A stretch of 64,000 nucleotides of DNA from the NCBI GenBank assembly GCA_015680685.1, contig MNCI01024892.1, positions 1,082,437 to 1,146,436 of the forward strand. Reading direction: 5' to 3'. Source of the stretch: Gnetum montanum. Lineage: Eukaryota; Streptophyta; Gnetopsida; Gnetales; Gnetaceae. Under the pieces are notes generated by a model that worked only from the letters and a program-made list of their open reading frames with translations, was not told where the DNA came from and did no database searches. Positions 11,453-23,239 of the stretch are shown here, one piece after another. How positions within the stretch are numbered: the first letter of the stretch is position 1; each line of letters starts with the position of its first letter. The position numbers were made by a program, and so were the translations under genes.

Positions 11453-13855
11453 TTAATCATTTATATTTGAGGCACTGGGTATCTCTAGGTTAGTGGTTTC
11501 TACGTAGACAAGTTGTTGTTCACACACTTGGTTGTTAAATGTATGGTGGATCAAGGTATGAGTTGTATTAATGTTGAGGATGTCTAGCCCACAATTGAAT
11601 CCTTGATCATGATATAATATGCATGGATTTATTTTTCTCCCCACATTGCTAAATTTATTGCTACGATTAGGTGTTGGAGTAATGATAGATGGTGGCCCTT
11701 GTGTAGGCACAGAGGATGCTAGTTGTGAAGGGGAAGGTGTTGCACTAGATTGGCATTGTGCTAGCTTGGATGATGTGGTAGGTTCATGAGTGTTGTACTT
11801 TTTTCTAGGATCCATCCTAAAGAAAGGAAATTTTAAAGTTTGTAATGGGGACCTACTAGTATCAGCATGTCTATGAACATTCATAGCACAAGTGGCATTC
11901 ATTTGTTGATGTTGTGGTGCTGAACCTTCTTGTGTTTTTGGTGGTGACATGTGATGAGGTGGAGACTGAGAATATCAAGGAGAGTGATAGTGTCACAATG
12001 TGGTGATCCTTTAGGGTATTTCTTGGGTTGTTGGTACTCAGGAGAGTGATAGTGGCAATTTGAAGTAGAGGACATAAAACTAGTTGGAGAAACAAGGTGT
12101 TGAACATAATATCCATATGGGTTATGTGGGTAGTAAGGGTAGGGCTAGTTTGGTGGTGACCTCCCTAATGGCTATGGGTTTTGCCACTATGGTTGATGAT
12201 GGTGTTGAGGCTAGTAATAAGTCCCCCTAGGATAATACGATTAGTTGTGGAACTATCTATAATTACCATGTGGAAAAGGAAATCTCCTAGGCATGTGCTT
12301 CTATATGAACTTAGGATTTAATGCAAAAGCCCATTACTCATGTAGATGGGACACAATTGAACAATAGTTTTTTAGATGTTCATATATGCATAGGTCACAT
12401 CCATCATCTTCACCTGTGGTTGAGTCTATAGCCTCAGATTCTTTAGCCATTTTTCCTATTTGTCGATAAGTGTCCCTAGCTATTTTTTGGTTTTGTTTCC
12501 TATATTTATTGTGATTGTTTGGTTCATTTTGCATTACCTTGTTCTCTACAATCTCTATGAAAGTTGTAACTTTGTCATATATCTACTTTGACATCATATC
12601 AAACTTTGCTTCAAGTTCATTAATAGACTGTTGTATTAGCAAAGTTCATTTCAGAATCACCTTATTAAGAGTAGTCTCTTTCTTCTAAACATAGATATAT
12701 ACCTACTTCTTTTGAAGAGTTGGATCCTAGTGATATTTCTCAACATTCTCCCATTTGCATATCTCTCCTTCTTCTTTTTCCACATGCTCAATTAGGTCTT
12801 GAATATGATGGGTTCGTAGCTTGTATAATTGACCTAGGGTATACATCCTAAGGGTCTCCCTTGTTTCATTATGAAGCCCATCTATGATGTGGAAAAGTTG
12901 CCTTTCCTCAGAGAAACCATGGCCTGGGCATCTATTCAATAGCAAATAATATCTATGTAAGGCCATGTCCAAGGGTTCATGTTGGTCATATCTCCATCTT
13001 TGGATCTTTCTCCTTAGGTTGGACACTCTCATGTAGGTTTGGTATTTCTCATTACAGAGTTCCAATGTTGTGGACCACTATCAGATTGAATTTGGTTTCA
13101 ATGATCTATACTACACTTCAGTCTATCAACTAGTGTCATAGGAAAGAGCTTAAGCTTTTTCCACCCACTTTCAATGTTATAGAAGGCATAAGCATCCTAG
13201 AAGGCTTGTACATGATGTTGTGGATCCGAATCATAGCCACCCACAAATTTAGGGATATTGTTTATATCAAACCTAGGTATGCAACTTGCCCTAGGATGCC
13301 TGTGGGGTATCTTGATTGCCTCTATGATTTGCATTAGGCTTTTAGTGGACAACAAGGATTCATCATCATCAAATAGGTTGTAAGGAAAATTTCTATTTCT
13401 ATTCATTTGACTTTGATGATTTTGTCTATGCTCATCTTAATGTCCTTGATTGTTCCCATAGGTTCAATTTCTATTTTATTTTGACTCTTTAGTGGAGCTT
13501 TATGTCCATACCTATGTTCATCATCATTAGAACTAGATGTGGAAGAGGAAGAGGAAGATGAGAAACTAGGTGGGCCACCATGGCTTCTATGATGTTCCAT
13601 GGGGTCCTATGATTTATCATTTCTAGGCTGCAAGGAGGTCTTAGGCCTTAAGGCCTCCCCTAGTCTAGGACCTACTTCATCTTCTCTAAGGTTGTTTACC
13701 TATGAATGTAGTCTTTGAGTGTCATTAGGGTGGTCATGAACATATGAAACTGTTGCATGAGGTTGGTTACTCCAATATTCTTCATTGTATATCTCATTAG
13801 TTCTCCAATGAATGTTTCACTATATAATGCATTATTGCTTCCTTGTGAAAGAGAA
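11453..13855 (-). pseudogene. Family E gag of H1
   Basis: Sense runs 13855 to 11453. The expected start ATG is now ATT (about 13855). Visible parts are the Ser-rich linker HHRSHGGPPSFSSSSSSSTS (about 13595-13535), an N-terminal gag block with IPKFVGGYDSDPQHHVQAF (about 13255-13197), the core with YMRVSNLRRKIQRWRYDQHE and LDMALHRYYLLLNRCPGHGF (13040-12900), and a Pro/Ser/Gln-rich C-terminal region (11950-11453). No zinc knuckle is seen, as is usual for Athila-type gag. It is homologous to 15785-17239, 23240-23984 and, on the plus strand, 51629-53770. Several stops and frameshifts. Confidence 0.75.
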
Positions 13856-13959
13856 ATTGTTTTTGGTTTATGATGTGTGTGATTTAATATTTTTTGAAAG
13901 ATAAATTTTTAATGCATTTATAGCGATCGTGTATAATATAACTAATCTAGTTAACTAGT

Positions 13960-13982
13960 ACCATCCTTGGCAACAATGCCAA
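13960..13982 (-). other. Primer-binding site of H1
   Basis: On the minus strand the LTR end is followed by TTGGCATTGTTGCCAAGGAT, a decayed tRNA-Asp complement. The changes from the reference are mostly G-to-A or C-to-T. Confidence 0.7.
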
Positions 13983-14854
13983 TGATGAGTGGTGAGGTGC
14001 CCCTACACCCAACCATACAAATCACAAGCGTTCATGCACAATTCAATTGAATTCCATGGATGGGACTAGTTGTGTATCCAAATCATTATGCTTTAATTAT
14101 AGTTCACTAGCTTCCCACTTAGACTAGTGGTAGCTTTGTCACGTATGGTTTAGTCCAAAGTAAGGCATATGATTGATGTTGTCTAGCCCTATGTTGCTCC
14201 TAATGACAATAAAGAGATAAATTAATTAAGCTAATTAATAATGGAAAGTAGAATCTAAACTAGGTTACATGTGATGAATATCTATTTCTAATTGTCCACA
14301 CATGCCTTGGACTTCGTGTAACTACTGCTAGGTCTACCAAGTGTATGTCATTGGACTTACCAAATGATACACTATTGGGTTACCAAGTAATTACACTTAA
14401 GCACTCACAATTGGTCATACTCATTCAACTTAATAATAGGAATCATAAATAGTAATAAATGGAAACATTAACTAAAGAAGATAGTAAAAAATTAAACAAT
14501 TAAAAGTGATAATAAAGCTAAGTGGATGTTGCAATGGTAGAAGTAATATCAATCTTTATTTTTAGTCATGTAACACATCCAACTACCTCACACTTAAATA
14601 AGGATGTCATATAATCACAAACATCACACTACAAGCATGCACTAGGAAACAACAGAACTCAAAATAAAAAATCTATGAAAAATCTATCTAAAATCTATCA
14701 ATCAACTATGTTCCAACCATCCATCCAAGTGTTGTATTTATAGGCTAGCATAGAAGAGATGATATTAGATACTTAACATCATTTCTTGGGACCTGATATC
14801 ATGTATTTGATATTGCGTACCCAATATTGGAGCTAACAAAATCATGATTCATCA
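13983..14854 (-). repeat. Family E LTR (5' LTR of H1)
   Basis: This 872-bp LTR starts TGATGAGTGGTGAGG and ends GATTCATCA. A minus-strand TATA box (TATAAATA) lies at 14735-14742, with GATATC/ATATTG motifs above it. The right flank gttgcataat is not a polypurine tract, so this is an outer boundary. Confidence 0.8.
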
Positions 14855-15784
14855 GTTGCATAATCTTCTATAAAAAAGCCAAGTTCAAGTTGACACAAAT
14901 ATTTGAATGGAGATTAGAAGACATGATTTTTGAAATTCTAGAAATCCAAGTCATGCAAAAGAAGGAATAATCATGATTCTAGAGAAGTCACGTAGCCTTA
15001 GATTTGGCATTTAACACATATTTTATCACTGACCTGACATGCTTAGATGTCAAACTTTATCAAGTGTCTTACTTAATTAACTAGATTGAGGGAAAATGAA
15101 AACATAAGCTATTTTTAACCTATATGAGCTTGAACCTAGTACCATTCATTCTCTATGAATAATTTAATACAAAAGCTAGAATTGGTGTTCATCAATTCCT
15201 AAAATATAGATGTGTGAAAAAGCCTTTGAAAGAGGAACTCAATTCAAAGATGATGTTTTCATTAGTTCATAATACTATTCCATTAGTCAATGCATACTTT
15301 ACATTTTTTAAATCTTCACTAGACAAGTTAAATCCCAAAAGTTAAGAATAAATCATGCTAATGGATATTGTTCCTCAAGAATCATAATTCAGCAACTACA
15401 CTACCATGACTACTAAAGACAAGTTAACATCTTTCTTTATTGAGATCCTAAATTAGATCTGGTATGATAATCAATTTTTGCAACTTACCAAGTTATTGGA
15501 ATTAATTCTTAAGAAGGAAGTTGAGGAGCAAGATCAATCCCTACCATCCTAAACAAGATCATCTAACCACATAGCTCTTATGATAGAACTATAACTATGT
15601 CCCTTGATTCCAGAGATTAGCATAAATAAGGGAGTCTCTTAACTTACTTTTATTTCTTATTACTTATTTTTTAACAATTATTTAATTTATATTTCTAAAT
15701 TAGATAAAAAAGTATTTTAGAGAAATATAAGTAGGAATAGAAATTTACCCTTTGGATGTAATAATATGGGGCATTGGCCCTTTG
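14855..15784. other. Unassigned stretch between H1 and gag fragment Eb
   Basis: About 930 bp, AT-rich, with no long open frame, no LTR ends and no domain I recognise. It may be a decayed transposon fragment that received the H1 insertion. Confidence 0.3.
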
Positions 15785-17239
15785 GATGGTCATATATGCA
15801 TAGGCTGCATCCATCATCTTTGTCTATGGTGGAGTCTTTAGCCTCACTTTTGTTAGCCCCTTTTCTCATTTGTTAAAAAGTGTTCCTAGCTGTTTCTTGG
15901 TTCTGTGTCCTTCATTGATTATGATCGCTTGGCTTATGTTGCATAATCTTCTTTGTGACCATTTCAACAAGATTTGTGATGTTTTCATTTATCCATTTAG
16001 ACATCCTATTGAATTTTGCTTCTAAATCATTAATAGACTCCTCTATTGGTAAAGGTTGTTGTAGAATCACCTTATCAAAGGTTGTTTCATTTCCCTTATC
16101 ATAAATTTGGACCTCCTTTGATTGAAGAGTTGGGTCCCATTGATGTTTCTTGACATTCTCCCATTTTCACATCTCTTCTTCTTCTTTTGCCATAAACTCT
16201 ATTATCTCTTTGACTTGATGGGCTTGGAGCTCATATAGTTCCCCTAGGACATACATCCCAAGGATTGCCTTTATTTCATTACAAAGCCCATCTATGATGT
16301 GGTAAAGTTGCTCTTCCTTAGAGAAACCATGACCTAGGCATTTATTCAGCAAGGCATAATATCTATCTAAGGCCACATCTAAGGGTTCATGTTGTTCTTG
16401 TTTCCACTCTTGGATTTTTCTCCTCAGGTTGGACACTCTTTTATAAGTTTGATATCTCTCATTGAAAATTTCTAGCATTATAGACCATTCTCAAATTGAG
16501 TTTCATCTCAACAATAAATACCACACTTGGGCTCTATTAATTATTATCCTAGGAAAGAGCTTAAGATTTTTCCATCCACTTTCAATGTTGTAAAAAGCAC
16601 AAGCATCATGGAAGGCTTGTAAATGATGTTGCAGATCTAAATCATAGCCTCTTGCAAACTTAAGAAGATTATTCATGTCTATCATAGGTAAATGACTTTT
16701 TTTGTGATGCATCTGAGATATCTTAATGGCATCTATGATATTCATTAGGTTCTAGAAACCAACAGGTTTTCATCATCATCAAACGAATTGTGAGGGAAAC
16801 TTCTATATTCATGGAATCTTCTTTGACTTTTCCTGTGGGTTCAATTCTGGTTTTTAGTTTGACCCTTTAGTGGAGTTTTATCTCTATACCTACATTCATC
16901 TTTATTAGAACTATATGTTGAAGAAAAATAGGAAGATAAGGAACTAGGAAAATCACCATGACTTTTATAGTGTTCCTTGGGGTTCCAAGATTTATTATTT
17001 CTAGGTCTTAAGAAGGTCTTAGGCCTTGAGGCCTCCCCTAGTCTAGGACCTACATCATCTTCTCTAAGATTGTTTACCTTAGGTGAATGTATCCTTTGGA
17101 TGTCATTAGGGTGATCATGGTCATAAGAAACCCCTACATAAGGTTGATCACTCCAATATTCTTCATCATATATCTCATTAGTTCTCCAATGAATATGTGC
17201 ACTATACAATTTGTGGTTACTTCCATGTGAGAGAGACAT
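15785..17239 (-). pseudogene. Family E gag fragment Eb, 3'-truncated
   Basis: The start ATG 17239-17237 is intact: MSLSHGSNHKLYSAHIHWRT, then SDQPYVGVSYDHDH. Further parts are SRPKTFLRPRNNKSWNPKEH, FARGYDLDLQHHLQAFHDAC, and the core RVSNLRRKIQEWKQEQHEPL with LDVALDRYYALLNKCLGHGF (16440-16310). The sense reading ends at about 15785, where homology to H1 gag (near 12430) stops. This gives the clearest view of the family E gag N-terminus. Confidence 0.75.
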
Positions 17240-17342
17240 TGTTATTGGTTTATAGTCTGTGTGATTTAATATTTTTTTGAAAGATATATCATTAATACCT
17301 TTACAATGATCATGTATGATATAACTAATCTAGATAGCTAGA

Positions 17343-17384
17343 ACCATCCTCAGCAACTAGCACCATCCTCAGGAACGGTACCAA
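17343..17384 (-). other. Primer-binding site with tandemly duplicated half
   Basis: Plus-strand accatcctcagcaactag is followed by caccatcctcaggaac. The 3' half of the tRNA-Asp-type site plus the first leader bases is therefore present twice. The copy touching the LTR reads TTGGTACCGTTCCTGAGGAT on minus. Confidence 0.6.
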
Positions 17385-18256
17385 TGATAAGCAGTGAGGT
17401 ACCCCTACACTCAACCATATGAATCACAAGCATTCAAGGATGATCTATTTGAGTTCTATGGATGGGACTATTTGTGGAATCTAGATCATTATGATTTAAT
17501 TGTAGTTTTCTATCTTCCCACTTAGACTAGTGGTATCTTTATCATATATTGTTTAGTCAAAAGTTGAGCATATGATGTGGTCGAATTTCTATGCTGCTCC
17601 TGATGACAGAAAGAGATAAATTGATTAACTAATGAATAATAAAAACAAAGTATAAATTAGGCTAAGGTGATGGTATCCACTCTTAATTTTCCATACATGT
17701 CTTGGACTTCTTAGGGCTACTTCTAGATTTACCAAGTGTATGTCACTGGTTGTGCCAAATGATACACCTTTGGGTGACCAAGTATTTACACTTAAATGTT
17801 AGGGATTAAGGTGTACACATTTCGCTTAACAATAAGAATAGTAAATAATAATACATGAAAATTTTTAATTAAGGAAATAATTAAATAATTAAATCAATAA
17901 TATTAATCTAAGTGGATGCTACAATGATGGAAGTAATCTCGATCTTTATTGCCAGTCATGTAACATGTCCAAGTACGTCACACTTGAACAAAGGTGTCAT
18001 ACAGTTACAAACATCACACTATGAGCATGCATTAAGAATAATAGACTTAAAAGAAAAGAAATTAAGAACTAATTATTTCTAAGATATGCTAAAAATTGTC
18101 TCATCCAAAAGACCAAGTGCAGTATTTATAGGCAAGGTCTAGATGAAGTGACGTTGGGTATCCGACGTTGCTTATTAGCCTTGACTTCTGGTACATGACA
18201 TCGAGACTTTGATGTCATGTATCTGACGTTAGGGATTGTCAATTCACATCTCATCA
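17385..18256 (-). repeat. Family E LTR shared by gag fragment Eb and element E3
   Basis: This 872-bp LTR starts TGATAAGCAGTGAGG and ends CATCTCATCA. A primer-binding site is on its left and a polypurine tract (18257-18274) on its right, so it serves as 5' LTR to Eb and 3' LTR to E3. The TATA box is at about 18123-18130 (minus), with gacgttgggtatccgacgtt and ggtacatgacatcgagac motifs above it. Confidence 0.8.
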
Positions 18257-18459
18257 TACCCCCATGACTAAATGAAAACTTGTCCTTGAGTTAAAAAAAA
18301 TGACGAAAAAGTCCTTTACAAAATATTGGGTAGGGATGGGATTATTGACTGACTCCAAAAATGGACAAAATAACTAACTCTTCACATGCTGCAGTGATGT
18401 AGTACAAAAATGAAACACATTATTACAAAACAAGATAAGAAAAAATAAGAGTGCAAGAC

Positions 18460-21198
18460 TCATGTAGTTCCCGAAGGTGGTGGCTTTTCCATTAGTTGCT
18501 TCCCTTTATTGACAGGTCGTTGGCATTTGTAATAGTTGAGTAAGGCCTACAATTTTTCTTCCTTTGTCCTTAGGTCATACACTATCTAGGCTACTATGCC
18601 AGTGTGCGTTGGTGTTGGTACCTCCCAAGGACATGGCAATTGTGGAAACATTTTATTTTCCTTGATGTACCATGTTGCAAACTATCATCCTTCCTTCTTG
18701 AAAATCCTAGCTTTATCCCTTAGCTCATGATAGTCTGTCAATCTTTGAGCTAGGTTTGAGGCTACATATTTTTTTCCATGGTAGCGAGCTTTGACCACCT
18801 CTAATTCTAAGTTTTCCACTTGTAACTTTTGCAAAGAATAATTTTGATCCACAAACTCCTTCTCATATAGTGTGTAGGTGGTCACCACTTACTTCTCTAA
18901 CTCGCTTTGGGAACAACCTACTATTAACATGGTAAAGTTGGCATATCTGAGGTTAGTTAATGTTAATATTTCTTCAAATATTCTATTTGCAAGTCCTTAT
19001 TTTTAACTTCCACTTGTTGGACCATGGCATAACTATCCAAAATGGCCTACCATTCAGAATTTCATGCTATCAAGGAGTTGATGTGGGCTTGGCCATCTTG
19101 ATTTCCTTCTCATTAATTTCCTTATACATGCCAACTTTGTCCCAGAAGTGTTCTTTTAACTTCTCATGTTTCCTAGCCTCATTTTTCCACATGCTAATCT
19201 CAATTACTATCTTTTAACAAATAGTGCATACCTCCTCCATAGAAAGAGTTCTATTTTCTTGGGCCAATCGACTCATATCCTAGTTGACCCTCACTAGTTA
19301 TTCCCTCAACCGGTGGACACTCTCTTCCAAGATGTTCTTTTACTTTTCCACTATGGTCAACTAGGCGTTCTCTTTAGTGAGCTACTTGTTTTCTTCTTGA
19401 ACAATAGTCAATTCCTTCTTATGTGCATGAGTTTGTGCATCTATAGTGGAGGCATTCTAGACCATCATCTCCTTTTCTTGCTTTGTAGCTACTCGTTCCT
19501 TTTCCATGTTTAGTAAGCTCCTCGATCTAAAACTACTCCAGTTGGTTTAGTGTGATGAAATGAGTATTATACCATCATTTAGCATGTAGGGTAGCTATCT
19601 CTTCTTACAATCTTTTCACCTTAGCTTTTGCATGTTCTACCTTGACCTTAGCTATGACCAACTTTCCTTTTATAGTGATGTAGTCTGATTGTATTGCAAT
19701 GACATCGCTAGGGATGTTAAACAAAGTGGTCATCATTTGACTTGTTTGCAGCAAATGATCAAGTACATCCTCATGCACTGCAAGAGTCATTAGGGTCCTA
19801 GCTAGCATTTGTGCATCTCTTGTTCCTACTAGATTGTTCAGAGGCACAACAGGAACATTAAATAATTCCTTGATGTGATCAATGATTACCTCTATTGTGC
19901 CTGCTACATCCTCATGTTGTAGCACCAAAACTGAGGCACCTTCTCCTATTTCCAATGTGACTTGAAAGGATGCAGCATTCCTAGAGATCTAGTACAAAAA
20001 TTGGGATCCCCCTCCTCCTAACTAAACTGAGATCTTCCCCCTTGTTGGATCAACTAATACAGTGGGGTGTATAATATTGTCCATAACCTAGAAAAGATTA
20101 GCCTCATCCCTACTCCCCTAGTTGATGATCTCAGTGATTCTTTGTAGATGGCTTATTGACAATCTATAATATTACAATGGTGGTGGTGGAGCTTGTGCTT
20201 GTGAGTGTTGCTCAGGCTCTTGTTGCATTTTAGTTCTTGGTTCTACCTCCTACTTAGCTTCTTGCTTCTCACCAAAATCTTTTCTTGGTGTTGTGGTTTT
20301 GAGGAGCTCTATAAAGAAGATGTGCTAAGCCTTTCAAAGGATATCATTGGTATATCCTAGGATTCCTACACTCTTACATAACTTTCTAATCAAACAGGGA
20401 AATGGAAGTTTTGGTCTCCCTAATTTTGTTTCTTTAAACCACCATTGGATTTCTGTGAAATAGTACTAAGAAAGGTTAACTGAAAAATTTTCCATTAAAA
20501 TGGAACTTCCCCTAGCCCCATAAGTGGAAATGAAATTGAGCCCTTTGGTGGAAAATAGTTTGTATGTTCCAATCTTGAAGTAATTTCTTTCTTCCAAGGT
20601 CATCTCATGGTATGATTTATCTTCTTTGATGTATGCCCACTTCAGCCACAGTCTCTTCATTTATAGGCTAGATCAAGTGGATAGGTGAGCAACCTTGGCC
20701 CTTTCATTGGGTAGGTTAAGAGCTACAAGTATATCTTTAACTACGTAAGAGACATTCACCCCATAGATATTAATGGTTGTACCCTTATCCTTATTATGCT
20801 AGAATTGATAGACTTCCCCCTAGGTAACATTCACTACTGTCAAATAAACCCAACCACAATGAGGACACTTTGAGCTGTGTCCACACCGCTTTAGAAGCTA
20901 ATTCCACAAATGGACCAAAGTTCATTTCCATAATTACCAAAGCCAATGTGGAGCTTTTTGATGTGGTAGCAAGGCAATCAGGGGGCAATGTGAGACGTTG
21001 TCCCTGTTCAAGAGTCAGTACTTCTACCACCTCATCTTGGGCTGATTGCCTTGTAGCAAGGGCCTCTTGATGGATATTGAAATATTAGGCTTCCTATTCA
21101 ACATGTTCTACTTGTTCTCCTTGCTAATTGTAGCCACCACATGGAAGCTTAGTGGCTCTCTACGAGGGTTCACCCTAAGCACCTTTTTTTGGGGCCAT
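18460..21198 (-). pseudogene. ORF3 of E3, the most complete copy (about 912 codons)
   Basis: The start is ATG 21198-21196 (MAPKKGA) and the probable stop is TGA 18462-18460 after EKPPPSGTT. Blocks in order are RLTLPPDCLATTSKSSTLAL and VIMEMNFGPFVELASKAVW (about 21000-20890), LWLKWAYIKEDKSYHEMTLE with FKIGTYKLFSTKGL (20650-20540), the segment VVPLNNLVGTRDAQMLARTL (19870-19800), and a Lys/Glu-rich helical, coiled-coil-like end. I see no signal peptide or membrane segment. It lies where env sits in Athila elements but does not look like env. Many stops; role unknown. Confidence 0.55.
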
Positions 21199-21733
21199 CT
21201 ACAATCAAGCAAAAATCAAGTGTTACCAAGGTTATGTTTATTATCCTTAATCAATTCATACCTTACTCTTAACCTTAATTCATTAAGCTCATAATTCATA
21301 TTATTGCAATTTTAGGAAAATTTTCAAGAAAAATCCCCCAAAAAACCCATCGCAACTAGTTTCTTTTTCACTATGTATGGCTTAAAATAATAGTTTTAGG
21401 CTTGAGAGTTAGAAAAATTGGACATCTAGCATTATAATTAATAATTTTTCATTATAAGTCCTATGGTTTTTAACATTATTACCCTTAGAATACTTTTTTG
21501 TTGATAGAAAATTTTAACAAATGAGGGCAAAGTTTGGATGCATGCATTCCCCCATGACTAAGTTGAACAATTTAGGTTTAGATAAATTCAAATAGGATGG
21601 AAATCAGAGCGTTAAAGAGCTAGATATCACAAGTGAAAGATGGAGGTGTAGAGCTTTAAGTCACAAGAAAAAATTGCAACAACTCCCCTAGTGGAAAATG
21701 TGTAAAATGAGGTTCTAAGTGCCATAGGGGTTA
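21199..21733. other. Leader of ORF3 in E3, with PPT-like motif #2
   Basis: Non-coding. The PPT-like ttcccccatgactaag lies at 21547-21562. The stretch aligns with 9407-9944 in H1. Confidence 0.5.
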
Positions 21734-21840
21734 ACTATATATACTTTTTTTCAAACCCAACGTCGGGTACATGACATTGAGTATCTGATGTTGAGTCAGA
21801 CCCGATGTTGGGTACATGACATCAAGGTCCAAAAATTTCA
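21734..21840 (-). promoter_or_regulatory. Putative internal promoter of ORF3 (E3)
   Basis: The TATA-like actatatatac (21734-21744) reads GTATATATAGT on minus. Above it, cgggtacatgacattgag and gttgggtacatgacatcaag repeat the motif seen above the TATA box of this element's own LTR (ggtacatgacatcgagac, about 18190-18207). The distance to the ORF3 ATG is about 540 bp, as in H1. Confidence 0.45.
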
Positions 21841-23239
21841 ATTTTTATGGCTCCAAAGGTTATGCAAACTAAAGCTCTGGGTTTGGTTGGATGGCTGAAA
21901 GTTAAATTTTCTATTTTAGGTAAGTGGAAACATTAATTAGAGGTATTGAAGGTAGGATAGGGTGAAATCTTCAATGGTAAAAGGACAAGAATGAGCTAGA
22001 AAAAAGGTGTTGAGATCTTGATTATGGGATAGAGTATGTTCATGATAAGGGAAACAATAAAATATAATAATTGGAGTGCATGGAAGGTGAATATTGATGT
22101 GGTCATGTTAAACAAGTACAAGTCACAAAAGGTACACAAGTGGATCCTCCCTAAAGCTCTAGACTATGATGCCCTTGCATAACCATGCCTAAAATGTTCG
22201 TAGGCACTAGAGGAGTTGAATGAAACTCATACCTATGAAAAAAAACACACATGTTAAAATCACTATATTGAGATAATTACTCCATGTTACACAAAACCAC
22301 AAGGTATGAACATTCAGAGAACGAGATGGAATGGATCAAAGAAGGAATCGTAGAAATTGGGACATGAGGTGTCATACCATGATCATAATGAAACCTTGTC
22401 TGTTATTAATGGTTAGATAACCATGTGTCCTTCCTTTCAAGATTTAAACCAAGTCCAAATCACCTTTAGTGACACCACATTATTTCATCCCATCGGCAAA
22501 CAAACATAAGACTATTAAATTTGCAAGGAGTAACATCAGTTGGCATTTTCTCCAAGGGAGATGCATTATTATGGCATTATTATTGTTTGTTTGTGTTTAT
22601 TATTTTTTTTATGGTTCTGAGAAGTTGCCAACCTTTAGGCATGGGTACATGTCTTTCCACTGAAACCTACAGAAGTTTATTCAATGTCAATTAAAGTTGC
22701 TCTTACTTCCATTTTTTGTTAAATCTACAAGGATATGATTACAACCTCATCAACATGATAGAACATACAAAAGTAGCTAAATAGAATCCACAAATCCTCT
22801 TGAAGTCACACCCTTTACATTTTTTCTTGGTTCTGCACTCTTCCATCCAAACACAATGATTATGAAGTTATTTAGAGTTTGGATGATGAAAAAGATTACC
22901 ATTATGACCAGAGCAAATACCTCTTATTAATGGAATGGGTGAATGGATGTTGTAGTCTTAGTGTTTGAATAATCAATCCCTTATGAGTCAACAACATAGA
23001 ACAAAAAACATAAGCTCCATGGGCAACATGATCAATAGCGAGATTACATACAAGGAAAATTAAAAGAACTAGTAGAAAATGTAGAAAAAGTATAAAGAAT
23101 AGGAAAATGATAAAAATTGTAAAACAAAAAGATAAAAATCACTTAAAAATATTGAATATTAGAATGGGGGGTAACCCCCATGACTAAACATTTGGTCATG
23201 GCAAGGATTAATAAGTGGATGAAAAGGATCTATGCATGT
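21841..23239. other. Spacer between gag and ORF3 in E3, with PPT-like motif #3
   Basis: No coding region. It shares gtggatcctccctaaagc (22140-22157), ggcatgggtacatgtctttc (22638-22657), tgtaaaacaaaaagataaaa (about 23118-23137) and the PPT-like ccccatgactaaac (23176-23189) with the other family E copies. Confidence 0.5.

Larger units (their letters stand above)
1..14854 (-). mobile_element. Family E (Athila-like) element H1, gag + ORF3, no pol; 3' end off window
   Basis: In sense order (high to low coordinates) it shows a 5' LTR (13983-14854), a decayed tRNA-Asp primer-binding site, gag (13855-11453), a polypurine-like motif, a spacer, a TATA-like site, then ORF3 (9406-8843, continued at 420-1). 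A second element, E1, splits ORF3 at 421-8842. No PR, RT, RNH or INT lies between gag and ORF3, so it probably depended on enzymes from full-length relatives such as E4. The same gag-spacer-ORF3 order appears in E3 (17385-23984), so this is a recurring non-autonomous form and not a chance deletion. The 3' LTR lies left of position 1. All reading frames are broken. Confidence 0.75.

Noticed and set aside
18460-21198. ORF3 as a retroviral env-like gene
   Set aside because: Position fits, but no signal peptide, membrane span or cleavage site is visible; it looks soluble and helical.
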